A DNA stretch of 64,000 bases from Aplidium turbinatum. Lineage: Eukaryota > Chordata > Ascidiacea > Aplousobranchia > Polyclinidae. A model generated the notes under the pieces. It was given only the letters and a program-made list of their open reading frames with translations. It did not search any database and had not been told where the DNA came from. Shown one piece after another: positions 29,803 through 41,059 of the stretch (position 1 is its first letter; each line of letters opens with the position of its first letter). The DNA lies in NCBI GenBank assembly GCA_918807975.1, contig OU964935.1:5419823-5483822 (forward strand). Direction: 5' to 3'. Made by a program: the position numbers and the translations under genes.

Positions 29803-30374
29803 CAGGAGTGTGCAATGTGCGGCCCGTGGGCCAAATGCGACCCGCAAAGATGTGCCAATTTTGAATTGTGTGCGGCCCGCAAAACGTGTTTATAATTCAG
29901 TTTAGTCTAGTTAGGGGTGTTCAATTTCGATTATTTGAATATTCGAAATTAAATTTGTTTTCGATTTCCGAATTTCGATTTCGAATATCACAACTATTCA
30001 CCAAACTGCAAAATGAGATTTTATCGAAAAAAGAACACAAAATAATGTCTACAGCTCCAGGCCCATGTTAGTGTTTATGAACACAAGCTGATCGACATGG
30101 TCACCCGTCAGTCGGGATCTCAGCTTCGTGACGGTCAGGTTTGAAAACGATCGCTCCGCTGGAGCCGAGGTCGCTGGGATCCCAAACACTTCGAGTTCAT
30201 TTTCACAGCGAGCGATTCAATGCAGAGTGCGGAGGTTTCGACCGAAAGCGACATCGAGTAGCTAAACGCTAAACGCACGCTCCGTCTACGTAGCAAATTA
30301 TGTTGTTTTTGGGTGTATTCAACATCTGATGACATTGAATCGACACAAAATGGTAGATTTTTGCTATGTCCCAG

Positions 30375-30455
30375 GCAACAAAATCAGTCATTTTTACATT
30401 GATTCAACGTCTGCAGACATTAAATCAATGTAAAAATGACAGATTTTGTTGTCTG
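30375..30455. repeat. Short perfect-arm palindrome (about 40-bp arms)
   Basis: The arms read AACAAAATCAGTCATTTTTA and, inverted, TAAAAATGACAGATTTTGTT, meeting around CGTCTGCAGACAT. Similar sequence is at 27890-27945 and in part at 23664. It would form a long hairpin in RNA or single-stranded DNA. Likely a tiny MITE family. Confidence 0.65.
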
Positions 30456-30641
30456 GTGTTAGATTGTAGCATCGCAACTCGTTCATAGTGATTATTTATC
30501 GCGAAGCTGTTGCGGTTTGCATTCAAAAAGTGTTTTTCTGCTGCCGATCGCTAGTTCATCTATTGTTTTATGTATCAATATTCAATACAGCATAAAAAGT
30601 TGCCCCCACACAGAAATATGCGCGGAGGCCTGGCACCCACG

Positions 30642-30828
30642 CAGGCCTGTAGCCAGCCGGGGGCTAGAGGGGCCTCGCCCCCCCTGAAAAAAATGTTGCC
30701 CCCCTTGGCAAAATCTCAACATTCTCAAGCAACAGCTACAATTATAATGATTTTGCCCATTTAAATTTTTTCGGCCCCCTCCCTAAAAAAAAGTTGCCCC
30801 CCTGCTCTGCGGTCTGGCTACGGCCCTG
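30642..30828. mobile_element. Third-level hAT-like MITE
   Basis: The ends are CAGGCCTGTAGCCAGCC and GGTCTGGCTACGGCCCTG (inverse, few changes), with CCCCCC-rich subterminal blocks and GTTGCCCCCC repeats. The flanks CACCCACG and CCCCACGA resemble each other but are not exact. It sits inside the nested hAT at 29912-31224. Confidence 0.65.
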
Positions 30829-31233
30829 CCCCACGACTTAGGCGCCTATGGATTCGGTAAAAAATGGATAAAACTGCGACAAAGCTCAGCCTACACTTTC
30901 TGCTATTGCACAACCTAGCTATCTTCATTCTTGAGAGAAATTTGTGAAATTTGGCATTAAAAATGCCAACCTAGCATCCCTGGTGCAGGACTGGCCGTTG
31001 GACCCGCGGGAACGTGTGATAGTCACGTGATCGACGATGCGCATGCGTCGAAGTCTTTTTTCGCTTGCAAAATGCGACAAGACAAATTTCGCGCCACTCG
31101 CGTTACTTTCAATCGCGTTCAGCCGAAAGGGCTGCTATAATTTCGAATATGTCCAATACGAAAAACGAATTTCGAATATCACCTTAATCGAAATCGAATC
31201 GAAAGTCGAAATTGAACACCCCTAAGTCTAGTA

Positions 31234-31900
31234 CGTGTGAACAATTCATTGTGGAGTGGATTATTGTAGATTTCGCACCTTCTGTTAACCATTTTAGAAG
31301 TCTCCCACCAGCCACCGCTAATCCATTGTATTTAATTATTTGGAACGTAAAAATGTATGGTCACATAAAAGGCATTATGAACAAAGTACGACTTTGGAAA
31401 GCTCACGTACAGACAGGAAATCTTTTCCACTTTCCAACTTTAAGAGACTATGGAATGCATCCTGAGAAGAAAACTGAATTTGCTGACCAACTTGAAAAAT
31501 TGTTGTATGAATTTTTGGCTCGTTTCAAGGACTTCAAATCTCATGAACATTTGTTTGGTATATTCGCTTCGCCATTCAACACAGACATTAACAAAGCACC
31601 AGAAGATATAACTTGAACTGATTGATCTTCAAGAGAAAACGGATTTGAACTATTTAGAAATGAATCTTGGCGATTTTTACCGAAAACATTTCAACTAAGA
31701 TGACTTTCCACATTTGAAAAATCCATGGCTTTAAAAATGGCACTTTTTGGCTCAACGTATTTGTGCGAACATTTTTTTCTAAAACCGGCGTCATGAAATC
31801 TCCCTATTGATCGGTTCTGACAGACGAACACTTGGAAAATAGACTTCGAATTGCGATCACTTCCATTGATGTAAATTTGGAAAAAGCCGTCGAAAAAAGA
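31234..31900 (+). pseudogene. hAT transposase C-terminal region, GTF2IRD2-like, degraded
   Basis: The first block, to 31616, has NLFHFPTLRDYG, LARFKDFKSHEHLFGIFASP and APEDI. This is the pattern of the hAT transposase domesticated in vertebrate GTF2IRD2. The frame is then shifted: ELIDLQEKTDLN and DFYRKHFN follow at about 31617-31700, and ALFGSTYLCEH at about 31736, which is the family's SLFGSTYLCEQ. The upstream transposase half was displaced or lost around the nested insertion. Not functional. Confidence 0.8.
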
Positions 31901-32162
31901 AGCCAGCTGCAAACGTCTCACTGAGCTCGTTTAAAGACGGTGTGACAATAAATTTGAATAGCAGTTTTCTTCAGAAATTTATGCGTCCTAACTTATTATT
32001 TCTGGAAGGAAATAACCCCTAGTATAAGAATAATATGAATCACAAAAACTACTCTTTTGTGCCTGCAACTACTAGAAATCATATGTTAAATAAATGTGCG
32101 GCCCGCGGTTTCACCCAGTTATTCATATCTGGCCCTCTTGTAACAAAGGTTGCACACCCCTG

Positions 32163-33401
32163 TACTATAAGGTTCAGAAGAAATCATTTTATACATGGCA
32201 CAATGTTTTCCTACACAACATGGTGGAAAATTTAGAATGAAATCACATTAAACCAAACTGTTTAAAAAGAGACCAAGGGATAAAATGCAACCAGTAGATA
32301 ATAGCAATAGATGTGAGCAATTCATTAGTCAAATAATCTAACAACTTGCAATCATGAATTTAGGCGAAAACGTTTACTTAAACAATTATGTATCTTGACC
32401 GGTTTTCCACATAGGCCATCGCTCTCAGTTTGTTTGAAACTAGAAATTATCTCTGCTGTATGGAAACTTATACCAACGATGGCCCAGTGGATAAATCATT
32501 AACAACAATTTTGACGTAAAATTTTATATACTAAGTCAACAGTGGTCCACAAAATAGACTGTTGTAACAAAGAATTTACACAGTGAGGATACTGGTTGGT
32601 TAATCAAACATGCAATTGGCTGAACAAACTTTCCTTGTTCAGCAGAGTAGTGTTCTACTGATTATCAACAAACTTATCAACAATCTTCACACACTATCTG
32701 TAGTAAGTCCAACAAAACTGGGTTGTTAACTAAGTTTGGTTTACCTTGACTGGATGCTAACTACTAAAGTTGTTTACATCAACTCTTCTAAACGCAAAGG
32801 AACATTGGTCCAGTCTGTGCTGGACTGCTGGGGCTCAAAATCTAATGTACAATAGTTTGGATGCCATTTCAGAAATAACCGGTTTGCAGACAACCGTTTC
32901 AACACGGACGTTCTCAAAAATCCTGTTTCTGTGCTGCTTCTGTTTATCTACCATTTACCCTCTGTTATTTACTATGTTTAGGCTGCCATATGGCGAATGA
33001 CATAAATGCCATTAATTACCTAATCTGTAATAAAGCTGCTAGAATTTCTTCTAAGATAACAGCTAATGTTCACTCCCAACACTAAATCACCCCAACAATC
33101 TTTTGTAAATAAACAGAAGCACTATCGAAACAAAGTGTTTGAGAACGTCCACACTAAAATCATCTCCAATACAAGTTATCCCTGAAACAGCGATCACTAA
33201 ATCGGCTGCGTTGAATCAGACCATTCTACAAAATCTATTTCATTAAATGAGCCGTATCATAACCCAAAACTGACATCAGAATACTCTTTGATAGAACTTT
33301 ATTGAGAAATGTTGTGAAAGTCTCAATCTAAAACAATCCTGCAAGACTTGAAAAATTTTGCACAAATAAGTAGTCACATGCAGCTTAACTCAATAGGCTA
33401 T
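32163..33401. other. Intergenic stretch, no gene seen
   Basis: AT-rich. An inverted pair occurs around 32905-32960 and 33105-33150 (ACGTTCTCAAA-type blocks), perhaps a decayed MITE. The frame at 32770-33000 has no recognisable domain. Confidence 0.45.
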
Positions 33402-33667
33402 TAGACGAGTCAATATACGGAAAAAAGGCACCTAACCCCAAAAAAATTGATACAAAAGGTTTTTCAACGGATTCTGTTACCAATGGGCATTGGGCATACT
33501 AAATAACATACTAAAAGTCTACCAAAATCGGACCCCCAGAAAGGGGTCATTTTCAAGGAAATGTACGGCATATTTCTAAATAATTTTGCGTATTGGGTAA
33601 ATGGTGGTATTCAAGTTTTTATTGTTCTTGTGTTTGTGACATCATAATCACATGAATGCGTGCATAG

Positions 33668-35203
33668 TCGCATCACAATGCAAGCAAAGTTATCGTTGTT
33701 AAAGTCGAAAAGATTTATTCCACCAGCACTTATAAAAGAAGTACCGGTACTAGGGACTCTGAGGGTCTGTTCAATACCAAGACTGATTGCCTTTTCTGCG
33801 GAAATAATGTTCATGATGGAAGTGAAGACTATAGTTATGTGAAAACTGATATCTTCGTAAAGGCAATTTTGGATTGCAGTGAAAACCGCCATAATGAGTG
33901 GTCTTTGAAAGTCAAAGGTAGAATTGAATACTATTGTGGTGATCTACATGCTGCAGACTGCGTATATCACAAAATATGTAGCCGCCATTTCAGGTGTAGC
34001 CGTGATGTCCCCTTGCAGTTTCAGACTAATCGCGATTCAAAGCGTAGGAAAGCTGGAAGGCCAAAGAATGAGGATCAAAAGCAAGCCTTCACAAAGATGT
34101 GTGCGTACCTAGCCATGAATGATGAAGAACAGCTGACTGTTTCTGATCTAAGGTGTAAAATGACAGAGTATTTATCTGAGGACGGTTCCCTCCCTTATGG
34201 CAATCAATACCTAAAAAGTCACCTGAAGAAACGGTATGGAAACTCCATAATTATTGCAGAAGGAAAAGGTTTAGAGGACATAGTGACGCTGAGAGAGAAA
34301 ACGGGAAGCATTCTCAGGTCATACTTCGCAAGCACAAACCAAGAAGGTGATGAAGAGTCACAGAAGAGAGCATTACTTGAAGCAGCTGCCAGGCTCATAA
34401 AGAGTGACATCAAGACAAATGTGCCATCCGTTAACGACCAGTACCCAACTACAGAGACACTTAAAATCCAGGCGGCTCTCGATTATATTCCAAAATCACT
34501 CTACGTTGTGTTCAATGCCTTGTTTGTAGGTAAAGGCACACAGCGAAAAGTTGCTATTATTGGTCATGCAATCATACAGGCAGTCCGACCACGAGCTGTT
34601 ATTACCCCTTTGCAAATTGGCCTTTCAGTGCAACTGCACCATCTAAATCGATCGCGGTTTCTTTTGGATAGCTTGTGTCAGATGGGGTTCTGCTCTTCGT
34701 ATGGCGAAATGCAGAGGTTTGAAATGAATGCCGCAAATTGTTCTGCACCAAACATGCTTGGTAAGGATATTGATGTGTTGGACGACAACTTGCTATTCGC
34801 AGCAGACAATGTAGATCATAACATTCTCACAATTGATGGGAAAGGAACGTTTCGCGGGATGGGCATGATAGCCGCCTTGACACCAGGACAGGAAACAGGC
34901 CAGATTATCCCAAGGCACGAAACGTTAAAACTGAACATTGTAGAGACGTCCAAGGTTGCGATAATTGAGCATCGTTTTGCAAAACATATTCGACAAGACA
35001 TCACATTCAGAGAACTTCCGATTCTCACTGCATGTGCCAACATGGTTGATCTGCTTTGGGAGTTGTCATTCAACTTCAAGCAGGCCACGCCAGGCTGGCA
35101 GGGGGTGATGCACACTATTTATCAGGGAAAGGAACACCCAGGCCAGTCTTTAGTAAGGTATCTGCCAATGATAGACATGTACTCCGGGGACAAGACAGTA
35201 TAA
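33668..35203 (+). pseudogene. N-terminal part of the Academ-like transposase
   Basis: Open for about 510 codons with no ATG before the family-like start, so an upstream exon is likely. Features in order are a zinc-ligand set CLFCG, then YHKICSRHFR; a basic run SKRRKAGRPK; RPRAVITPLQIGLSVQLHHL; GFCSSYGEMQRFE; and AADNVDHNILTIDGKGTFRG, where the two acidic residues are candidates for the catalytic site. It ends shortly after LPMIDMYSGDK. In relatives as I recall them, several hundred residues follow before the C-terminal part. Here only about 20 bp of host-element DNA separate the two after removing the MITE, so the middle, including the nuclease-like acidic residues, is deleted. Role presumed: transposition; unproven. 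Confidence 0.7.
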
Positions 35204-35204
35204 G

Positions 35205-36144
35205 CAGGCCTCGAAATTCACGGCGGACACGGCGGTCATGTCCGCCGTCACAGCATGTGATGTCCGCGGGAAGTACCATCTAGATCGGTCATATTTGTCC
35301 GCGGGGAAATAGCACATGAACTAGCGATACAAATCGTCGTTGCATAGCACGAACAATTGTTGCGAGGATATAATTTCCCGCGCGGCGCGCATCTAGAAAA
35401 TGTGAATACTGTATCCCTTAGCTTCCATTCAAGCAGGAAAACTTTCGATTTTTACGTTGTTTCAACGATTGATGACATTGAATTAGCGTAACAAAGATAG
35501 GCTAAATTCTTCGCTAAGAATCGATGGGAGTACCGCTACTTCTACACTAATCAGCGCAACTTAGTTCAAGTTTTACGTCACAATGTCTGGTTTTGATCTC
35601 CGAGTAATATTGATAAGGCAAGGTTGGTTACAAAATTAGATTCCGGTTATACGAGTAATCTATTGCAGCAAGATGCAGCAAATTTGTCAAGTTTTGGTAT
35701 TACAGCAAGAAAGAAATGGCCCAGGGAAAATTCACTTTCGCTCACATAACACGCAAAAATAAACTTAGCAGAAAATAGAAGCGTTAGTGTAGAAGTTTTC
35801 CGACTAGTGCCAAGAGCATTGTGACGCAAGAATCCACACGACCTCGCAGGTGGAAGTTAATCAGTTATGTAGCGTATTGAGCAGCTACACGGCGCTTTGA
35901 CTGTTCAAGCGCACGTCGTTGCTCTAATGAAAGCTTTTCAGAGTGACTTCACTGAAATTTTAAAAAGCCTTCTAAACCGCAGCTACAGTTCTCAAATGGT
36001 GAAGAATTATGAAGATAAAGTGATTAAGCACAACGATCGACGCTAAACTGGTGTGTCCGCCGTGAGACTTAATTTGTCCGCCGAGATAGCTGCTCAGACC
36101 GGACACGTTTGTCCGCCGTCAACAAAAACGAATTTCGAGGCCTG
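35205..36144. mobile_element. TIR MITE inside the Academ-like element, 5-bp TSD
   Basis: 940 bp. The ends are CAGGCCTCGAAATTC and its inverse, with GGCGGACA subterminal blocks. The exact duplication is ATAAG (35200-35204 and 36145-36149). It is the uninterrupted relative, in opposite orientation, of 11590-15767, and supplies the empty site for the 3.2-kb palindrome. Confidence 0.88.
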
Positions 36145-36164
36145 ATAAGGGCCTTTATTTCAGG

Positions 36165-36889
36165 TCAGACAAGTCCAAAGCTGATGGCAGTACCAAAGTA
36201 TACAACATCAACCGTTTGAAAAAAATCTTTGGACATGACATGTGTTCTGAGTTGATATTTATCCATGCCATGACTGGTTGTGACACTACGTCTCGGATAT
36301 TCGGTGTTTGCAAAAATACTGCTTTTCGGAAACTTGTGCATGGAGATCCTGTTCTTCGGTCTTGTGCTAAAGCATTCACTGCCCCAAACCAGACCACAGA
36401 GATAATCGATGACCTTGGGTGCCAAGTTTCAAGTTTCAATAAGTAATGGCTGTCTTCTTTGATGGCCAGAGCACAGATTCCCTTGCGACAATGCGATACA
36501 ACACCTTCAGCAAGAAAGTTGTCTCTGCTTCATCATTTGTACCGCCCGAGAGTCTGCCACCAACTGAATCTGCTACCCAATTTCACTGTCGTCGAGTTTA
36601 CTACCAGATAATGGTCTGGATGGGAAAAGCAGAGAGTATGGATGTCATGAATTGGGGGTGGAACCTGCAAAAGAATCGGCTCATCCCACTTATGTCAAAA
36701 ATGAGGGCTGCTCCAGACAGTCTCTTGAAGGTCATTCATTGCAACTGCTCCACTGCCTGTAAGACACTCCGCTGCTCCTGTAGAGGATACGGATTACCAT
36801 GTACCGCTGCATGTGGACCATGCAAACTGCAAGAATGTGACAATCCACATAACAAGTTTCTTCTAGACGAGTCGGAAGATGATGAATAG
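36165..36889 (+). pseudogene. C-terminal part of the Academ-like transposase
   Basis: Reads KVYNINRLKKIFG, FIHAMTGCDTTSRIFG, SSFVPPESLPPTESATQFHC, WGWNLQKNRLIP and LLKVIHCNCS. It finishes with a cysteine-rich zinc-binding tail, CRCSCRGYGLPC-like, then AACGPCKLQECDNP. The TGCDTTS stretch resembles the post-catalytic helix of XPG/FEN1-type PIN nucleases. Two overlapping frames are used at 36425-36446, so there is one frame change. The tail pattern is characteristic of this repeat family. Confidence 0.72.
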
Positions 36890-37104
36890 AGACAGACAGC
36901 CGTAGGCAATAAGACAACAAACCGGTAGATCACCCTGGTTTACGATTTACCTTTGTAGCCTACTGTTGTAATTCCTATAATTTTCTGAATGTGTCTGTGT
37001 CCAGACTTTAATGGTACGCCATTCTTTTGAACAGATTAATTCCCTGTATTCATCTGCTGTAGGAGGCCAAGTATGAGCCTCCTGTTGGTTGCAGTTTTTC
37101 TTAG

Positions 37105-37563
37105 ATGCTTGTATTGATAGTACCTGTGATGCCGCATGTAATATGCTGTTATGATAATTCCATCTTATTAGGCGAGATTGGAGATACTACGGACGGATTT
37201 TCGAGTGTTTTGTTTTCGAAAAAACGTTTTATTTTAAACTTTACTGGAAACCGTTTTGCACCAATACATATGGAATTTATTCAGATGAAAAGTGAGGAGT
37301 TGTCTCTGAAAATTTTACCACTATTCAGCTTATCAAGCTGCCAAAAGTATAGAAACTGGAATGTTGGAAAACCACTTTTCTCAAGCTTGTGTTACATAAT
37401 GGAAGTCAAGATGACTTTGTTTGCGGTTTATCTCAAGCCTCAAGTGAATTTGCTAATATTGTGCTCTGCTCTGTCTGATGTTGGCCTATCGCTGCGTCCG
37501 AAATGTCCCCGGGCTCCTCCAGGTCGTATATTATATACAAATCATACGATTCTCAGTAGATAA
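37105..37563 (+). other. 152-codon open frame in the Academ-like element, unrecognised
   Basis: A long frame for AT-rich DNA, lying between the transposase tail and the right inverted repeat. No domain recognised. Hydrophobic N terminus (MLVLIVPVMPHVICC). Could be chance or a second element gene. Its end falls before the terminal repeat. Confidence 0.25.
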
Positions 37564-37846
37564 TCAGTCTATCGTAATTTAACCTACTTAATTCGATTGA
37601 TTGACCCCGAAAACCTAGGGATAGACACCTAAACCGCCTTTCTAGCTTAAATAGCAATTGAGATATAGGCAATATAACATCTCGGCGGCCATCTTGGACG
37701 CCATCTTGAAAATGACCCCTTTCTGGAGGTCTGATATTGGTAGACTTTTAGTATGTTATTTAGTAGGCCCATAGGTAACAGAATCCGTTGAAAAACCTTT
37801 TGTATCAATTTTTTTGGGGTTCAACCTTATATTGACTCGTCTATAT

Positions 37847-38599
37847 TGAGTATTGATGTTTGGTGTTTTGTATCCAAAAATTACAAGTTTACTTTGTCAA
37901 TATGAGTATAAGATACACAACATTCTAATTGAGTGCGAGACGATTCACTGCGACCAACCTGTTCCAGGGAGGTCTCACTACAGGGTATATTTCCCCGTAA
38001 GAATATTAAACCGAATAGCGCATTGACCTCTGTGCCAAGCAAAAAATCATATTTTTTTAAAAATGTAGAATACTAACTACTAACACCTGTTTTACCCTGA
38101 TGCTGCGAGTTTGCTGTGGTAATAGTGATTTGTACTAGCTTTTGGAACACAGTTCCATAGCACAAGCTACAGCAGACAGTTGTGTGGTAAAGAATCAGAT
38201 CCAAGTTTGTTCGGTTTATATGGCCACATCCCTTTTTTGTCAACAAAATTTCGTTTAGACACATTCTCAAATCTTAAAACATTTGACAAACTTATTGTAA
38301 ATAAACTTTATTCACAATTAAAATTACATAGATAAAAATCAAGTTGAATGACATCAAACCAAGGTTCTATCGATCTCCTCAAACAAGTTCTGTTTCAACA
38401 TGCTTAGCATGATCATCAGAGGATATGGCAACAATATACGACAATTATAGCCACTGCAAAAATTTATTCCCATACTAGTTGTTCATTTATAGCTGGCAAT
38501 TCTTTGTTTACGAACATAACATAACTTCTGATTTGGCATAACTTTTAAATTGCATACACGAAAAGTGACTGCAAGAGTAAGGTTTAGTTGGGTGAAGTT
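37847..38599. other. Intergenic stretch with a stem-loop of hammerhead type
   Basis: No gene. 38392-38419 (minus) reads CTGATGA, CATGC, TAA, GCATG and GAAAC, a hammerhead-like core of the kind found in Penelope-like elements. A polyA-like region AATAAACTTTATTC lies near 38300. Confidence 0.4.
38392..38419 (-). ncRNA. Hammerhead-ribozyme-like stem-loop
   Basis: Minus strand has CTGATGA, a U, a 5-bp CATGC/GCATG stem with TAA loop, UU, then GAAAC. The spacing fits the hammerhead core, but the first stem II pair is U-U instead of G-C. Stems I and III were not resolved. Confidence 0.35.
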
Positions 38600-38927
38600 C
38601 AGAGAACGTCGAGAGTTGTTACATGGTAGAAGATTTCTGTTGAAAATGAAAGGAAAAACTTATATAGTTGTACTAGTTGCGTGAGATCTGCAATGCTGTA
38701 TGGAAGTGAGACATGGTGCTCACGGGAAAACGAATTGGCAATTTTAAGAAGAACTGAGAGAGCGATGGTGAGGGCAATTGTGGTGTGAACTGTGAAGCTG
38801 ATGGACAAAAGGAATACCAAAGAACTTATGAACTTGCTTGGGTTGAATGAGAATGTTGATAGTTAGCGAAGGCGAATGAAGTGAGGTGGTATGGGCAATT
38901 GGGCATGTTTTGAGAAGGGATGAAGAT

Positions 38928-40731
38928 GGGTGCAACCTATTCCATCCTCTGAACACTTTGTCTCCCGAAAAGATCAAGAAAAAAAATACAATGGAGCCGA
39001 AGCTGCTGATCAGAGTTGCCACAAACATTTCAAAATTTTTGACCACTGAAATAATAGTTGATATGTGGACTGATACTCTTTGAGCATTTTTATTATTGTT
39101 TCAAATGTTTTCAATATTAAATGTTTCTCATTGACTTGGCTAAGAGTGGCTGCTTGACTTAAAGACCGACATGGTCAATTGGTCACTTTGCAGTTCCCTT
39201 TTGTGGTTTACTTACTTGAACGATAAGGTGTACATGTACATTAATTGTTTTTCATTGTGTTTGTCATGCACACGCATGCTGTATGATTTAATGTTTCCCA
39301 GAGATGTACGTATACACTGCAAATTCTACGCCGCAGACTTGCGGCCACATTTTTTTGGATAGTTGTCGCTTGAGCCTACGCCGTAAAGTTTTTGCGGTTT
39401 TTTAGCGCATAGCATCAATGCATACTTTTTAATGTCTTAGTTGTTGTTTGCATTTTTTTTATCAAACTTTCCAAATTTTGAATAAGTTGAAAAAATGTTT
39501 TCAATGGGCAAAGACCTATTGAAACCAAAATGCAGCAAAATGTCAGATGCACACTTTCAGATGCTTGTGTTTCTTCGTGGAAATTCAAAATAAAACTTGT
39601 TTGTTTCGAATGGTTCATACCGTGTGAATGTTTGGCACCTAGCAAACAAAATTAGTTTACGCTTGTGTATGCGCTGACGCCGCCAATTTTTTTACAAGTT
39701 ACGCTGACGCATACGGCGTATGGTTTTTCGAACGTTTGCGTTTGCGCTGACGGCGTCAATATTTTTTGTATGTGCGTACATCACTGATGTTTCCTGAGAT
39801 TGAGATATCAGGTCTATTACATTTAAATTTTCTGAGCATTGTAACAAATTCCAGGAGGTGTAAAGCTCACAGATAAGTCACGCTGTTAGGCTATGTGTTG
39901 TAAGATGCAAAATAATCGAATTGTGGAAGCAATAAACAGTGGTCTTAATCCGAATTAACTACTAAACTGCACATTGTTTTAGTTAGTTTTCTAAAATCCT
40001 GTTTTGCCAGTTGGTTAAAAACTGGACATTGGCTTACTGTTTATGTTTTTGTTCTTTCGCTATTCGCTATATTGCATGACAGCCCCTATGAATGACTTTT
40101 GCTTATTGTGACGTAGCCTACCGTAACAGGAAAGAAGCAAGACAGTGCGAGCAATTGCATTGGAATTTTCTAGCTGTAGTAGCATTGACAACACAACGTA
40201 GGCTAATGACAGTGTTTTATACCTAAACTAGAGGCTATGTAACAGTTCACCGATTTTTCTTGCATATATTTTAAAACTTTAAGGATCATCACCGGTCAAT
40301 ACACAAACCGAATTAAGATTCCATTACAAATGATCATAAACTGCCACGTACTGGAATGATCTAATTCACTTCCAACTATCAAATTCAATGATGAAATCAA
40401 GGTGAAAATTTAAAAATGTTTGCGCAAACTCCGATCAGCAACTTAGGCTTTGTTCCTGGGGTTTTTTTTCGATCATTCATCGGTCATTGACCAATTTTTT
40501 AGCAAAATGTCCGAAAAAAATATAGTTAATTTGGTCAAAATGTCCGAAAAAAATATATAGTCAATTGACTATATATGACCAAAAATGACCGAATTTTTTC
40601 AAGTCATTTCGGACAAATGACTGAAAAGTCTCAGCAAAAAAAAACCCAGCTTTGTTCCATTTTTTCTCTTGATCTTTTCAGGGGATGAAATTCAGGGGCG
40701 AAGTGTTCAGGGGACAGAATAGGTTGCATCC
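38928..40731. mobile_element. TIR element, 9-bp TSD, same family as 8419-9148
   Basis: The ends are GGGTGCAACCTATTC and its inverse (GGATGCAACCTATTC). The exact duplication is GATGAAGAT (38919-38927 and 40732-40740). The subterminal blocks GAAAAGATCAAGA and AATGTTTGCGCAAACT match the 8419-9148 element. 1804 bp, of which 488 are the hAT at 39299. It has a 40490-40625 patch of repeated ATGTCCGAAAAAAATATA. No transposase recognised. Confidence 0.88.
39299..39786. mobile_element. hAT MITE nested in the 9-bp-TSD element
   Basis: The ends are CAGAGATGTACG and CGTACATCACTG (inverse with one change). The exact duplication is ATGTTTCC (39291-39298 and 39787-39794). Subterminal CTACGCCG/CGGCGTA-type blocks occur in both orientations. 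No coding capacity. Confidence 0.9.
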
Positions 40732-41059
40732 GATGAAGATGATGTTTTGAGAAGAATGCTGGAGTTGAGAATCGTAGAAAACAAGTAAGACCCAAGAAAA
40801 CATGGAAAAGGCAAGCCGAGGAGGAAAGCAGCCTCACAAGAGAGGACGCGTTAAACAGATCGATGTGGAGGCAGGATGTGAAGACAATTGTGGCACTTGG
40901 AAGTGAATCTGGCCACCCTTGGTAACGGGAAGATCACCGAATTAAAACTGGACTACTACTACTACACGCAATCCAGACATTATAGTAACTTCTGAACTGA
41001 TGTAAATTTGCTACATCATCATGTGCCATCTCCAAGACAAAGGTTGGTAGTCTATTGTT

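Larger units (their letters stand above)
29912..31224. mobile_element. Nested hAT MITE, TAGGGGTGTTCAATTTCGA ends
   Basis: The inverted ends are TAGGGGTGTTCAATTTCGA and TCGAAATTGAACACCCCTA. The exact duplication is AGTCTAGT (29904-29911 and 31225-31232). Subterminal repeats of ATTTCGAATAT are on both sides. No transposase recognised. It inserted into the hAT at 29803-32162. Confidence 0.92.
29803..32162 (+). mobile_element. hAT transposon, GTF2IRD2-like, with nested insertions
   Basis: The ends are CAGGAGTGTGCAATGTGCGG and, inverted, CAGGGGTGTGCAACC. The exact 8-bp duplication is TACTATAA (29795-29802 and 32163-32170). Subterminal GTGCGGCCCGC motifs are at both ends. It carries a plus-strand transposase remnant (31234-31900) and a second hAT at 29912-31224, which in turn carries a third insertion at 30642-30828. 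Confidence 0.9.
33402..37843 (+). mobile_element. Probable Academ-type DNA transposon with internal deletion and a MITE inside
   Basis: The ends are TAGACGAGTCAATATA and its inverse, with inverted repeats of about 140-165 bp (33402-33567 and about 37705-37843). They share CAAAAGGTTTTTCAACGGAT and AAAGGGGTCATTTTCAAG. The direct flank is TAT (33399-33401 and 37844-37846). It encodes the N- and C-terminal parts of a large protein typical of many unannotated invertebrate repeats. The MITE at 35205-36144 separates them. Academ is suggested by the 3-bp duplication and the XPG/PIN-like region near the GCDTTS motif. That naming is my inference. Confidence 0.75.
38600..40975 (+). mobile_element. LINE 3' end split by a TIR element
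   Basis: Segment 38600-38927 translates, with frame changes, to RSAMLYGSETWC, LRRTERAMVRAI and MDKRNTKELMNLLGL. This is the end of a non-LTR retrotransposon ORF2 common in fish and invertebrates. The reading resumes at 40732 with MLELRI and KTWKRQAEEE-like codons and ends in an (ACT)n tail near 40970. 5' truncated. Confidence 0.75.
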
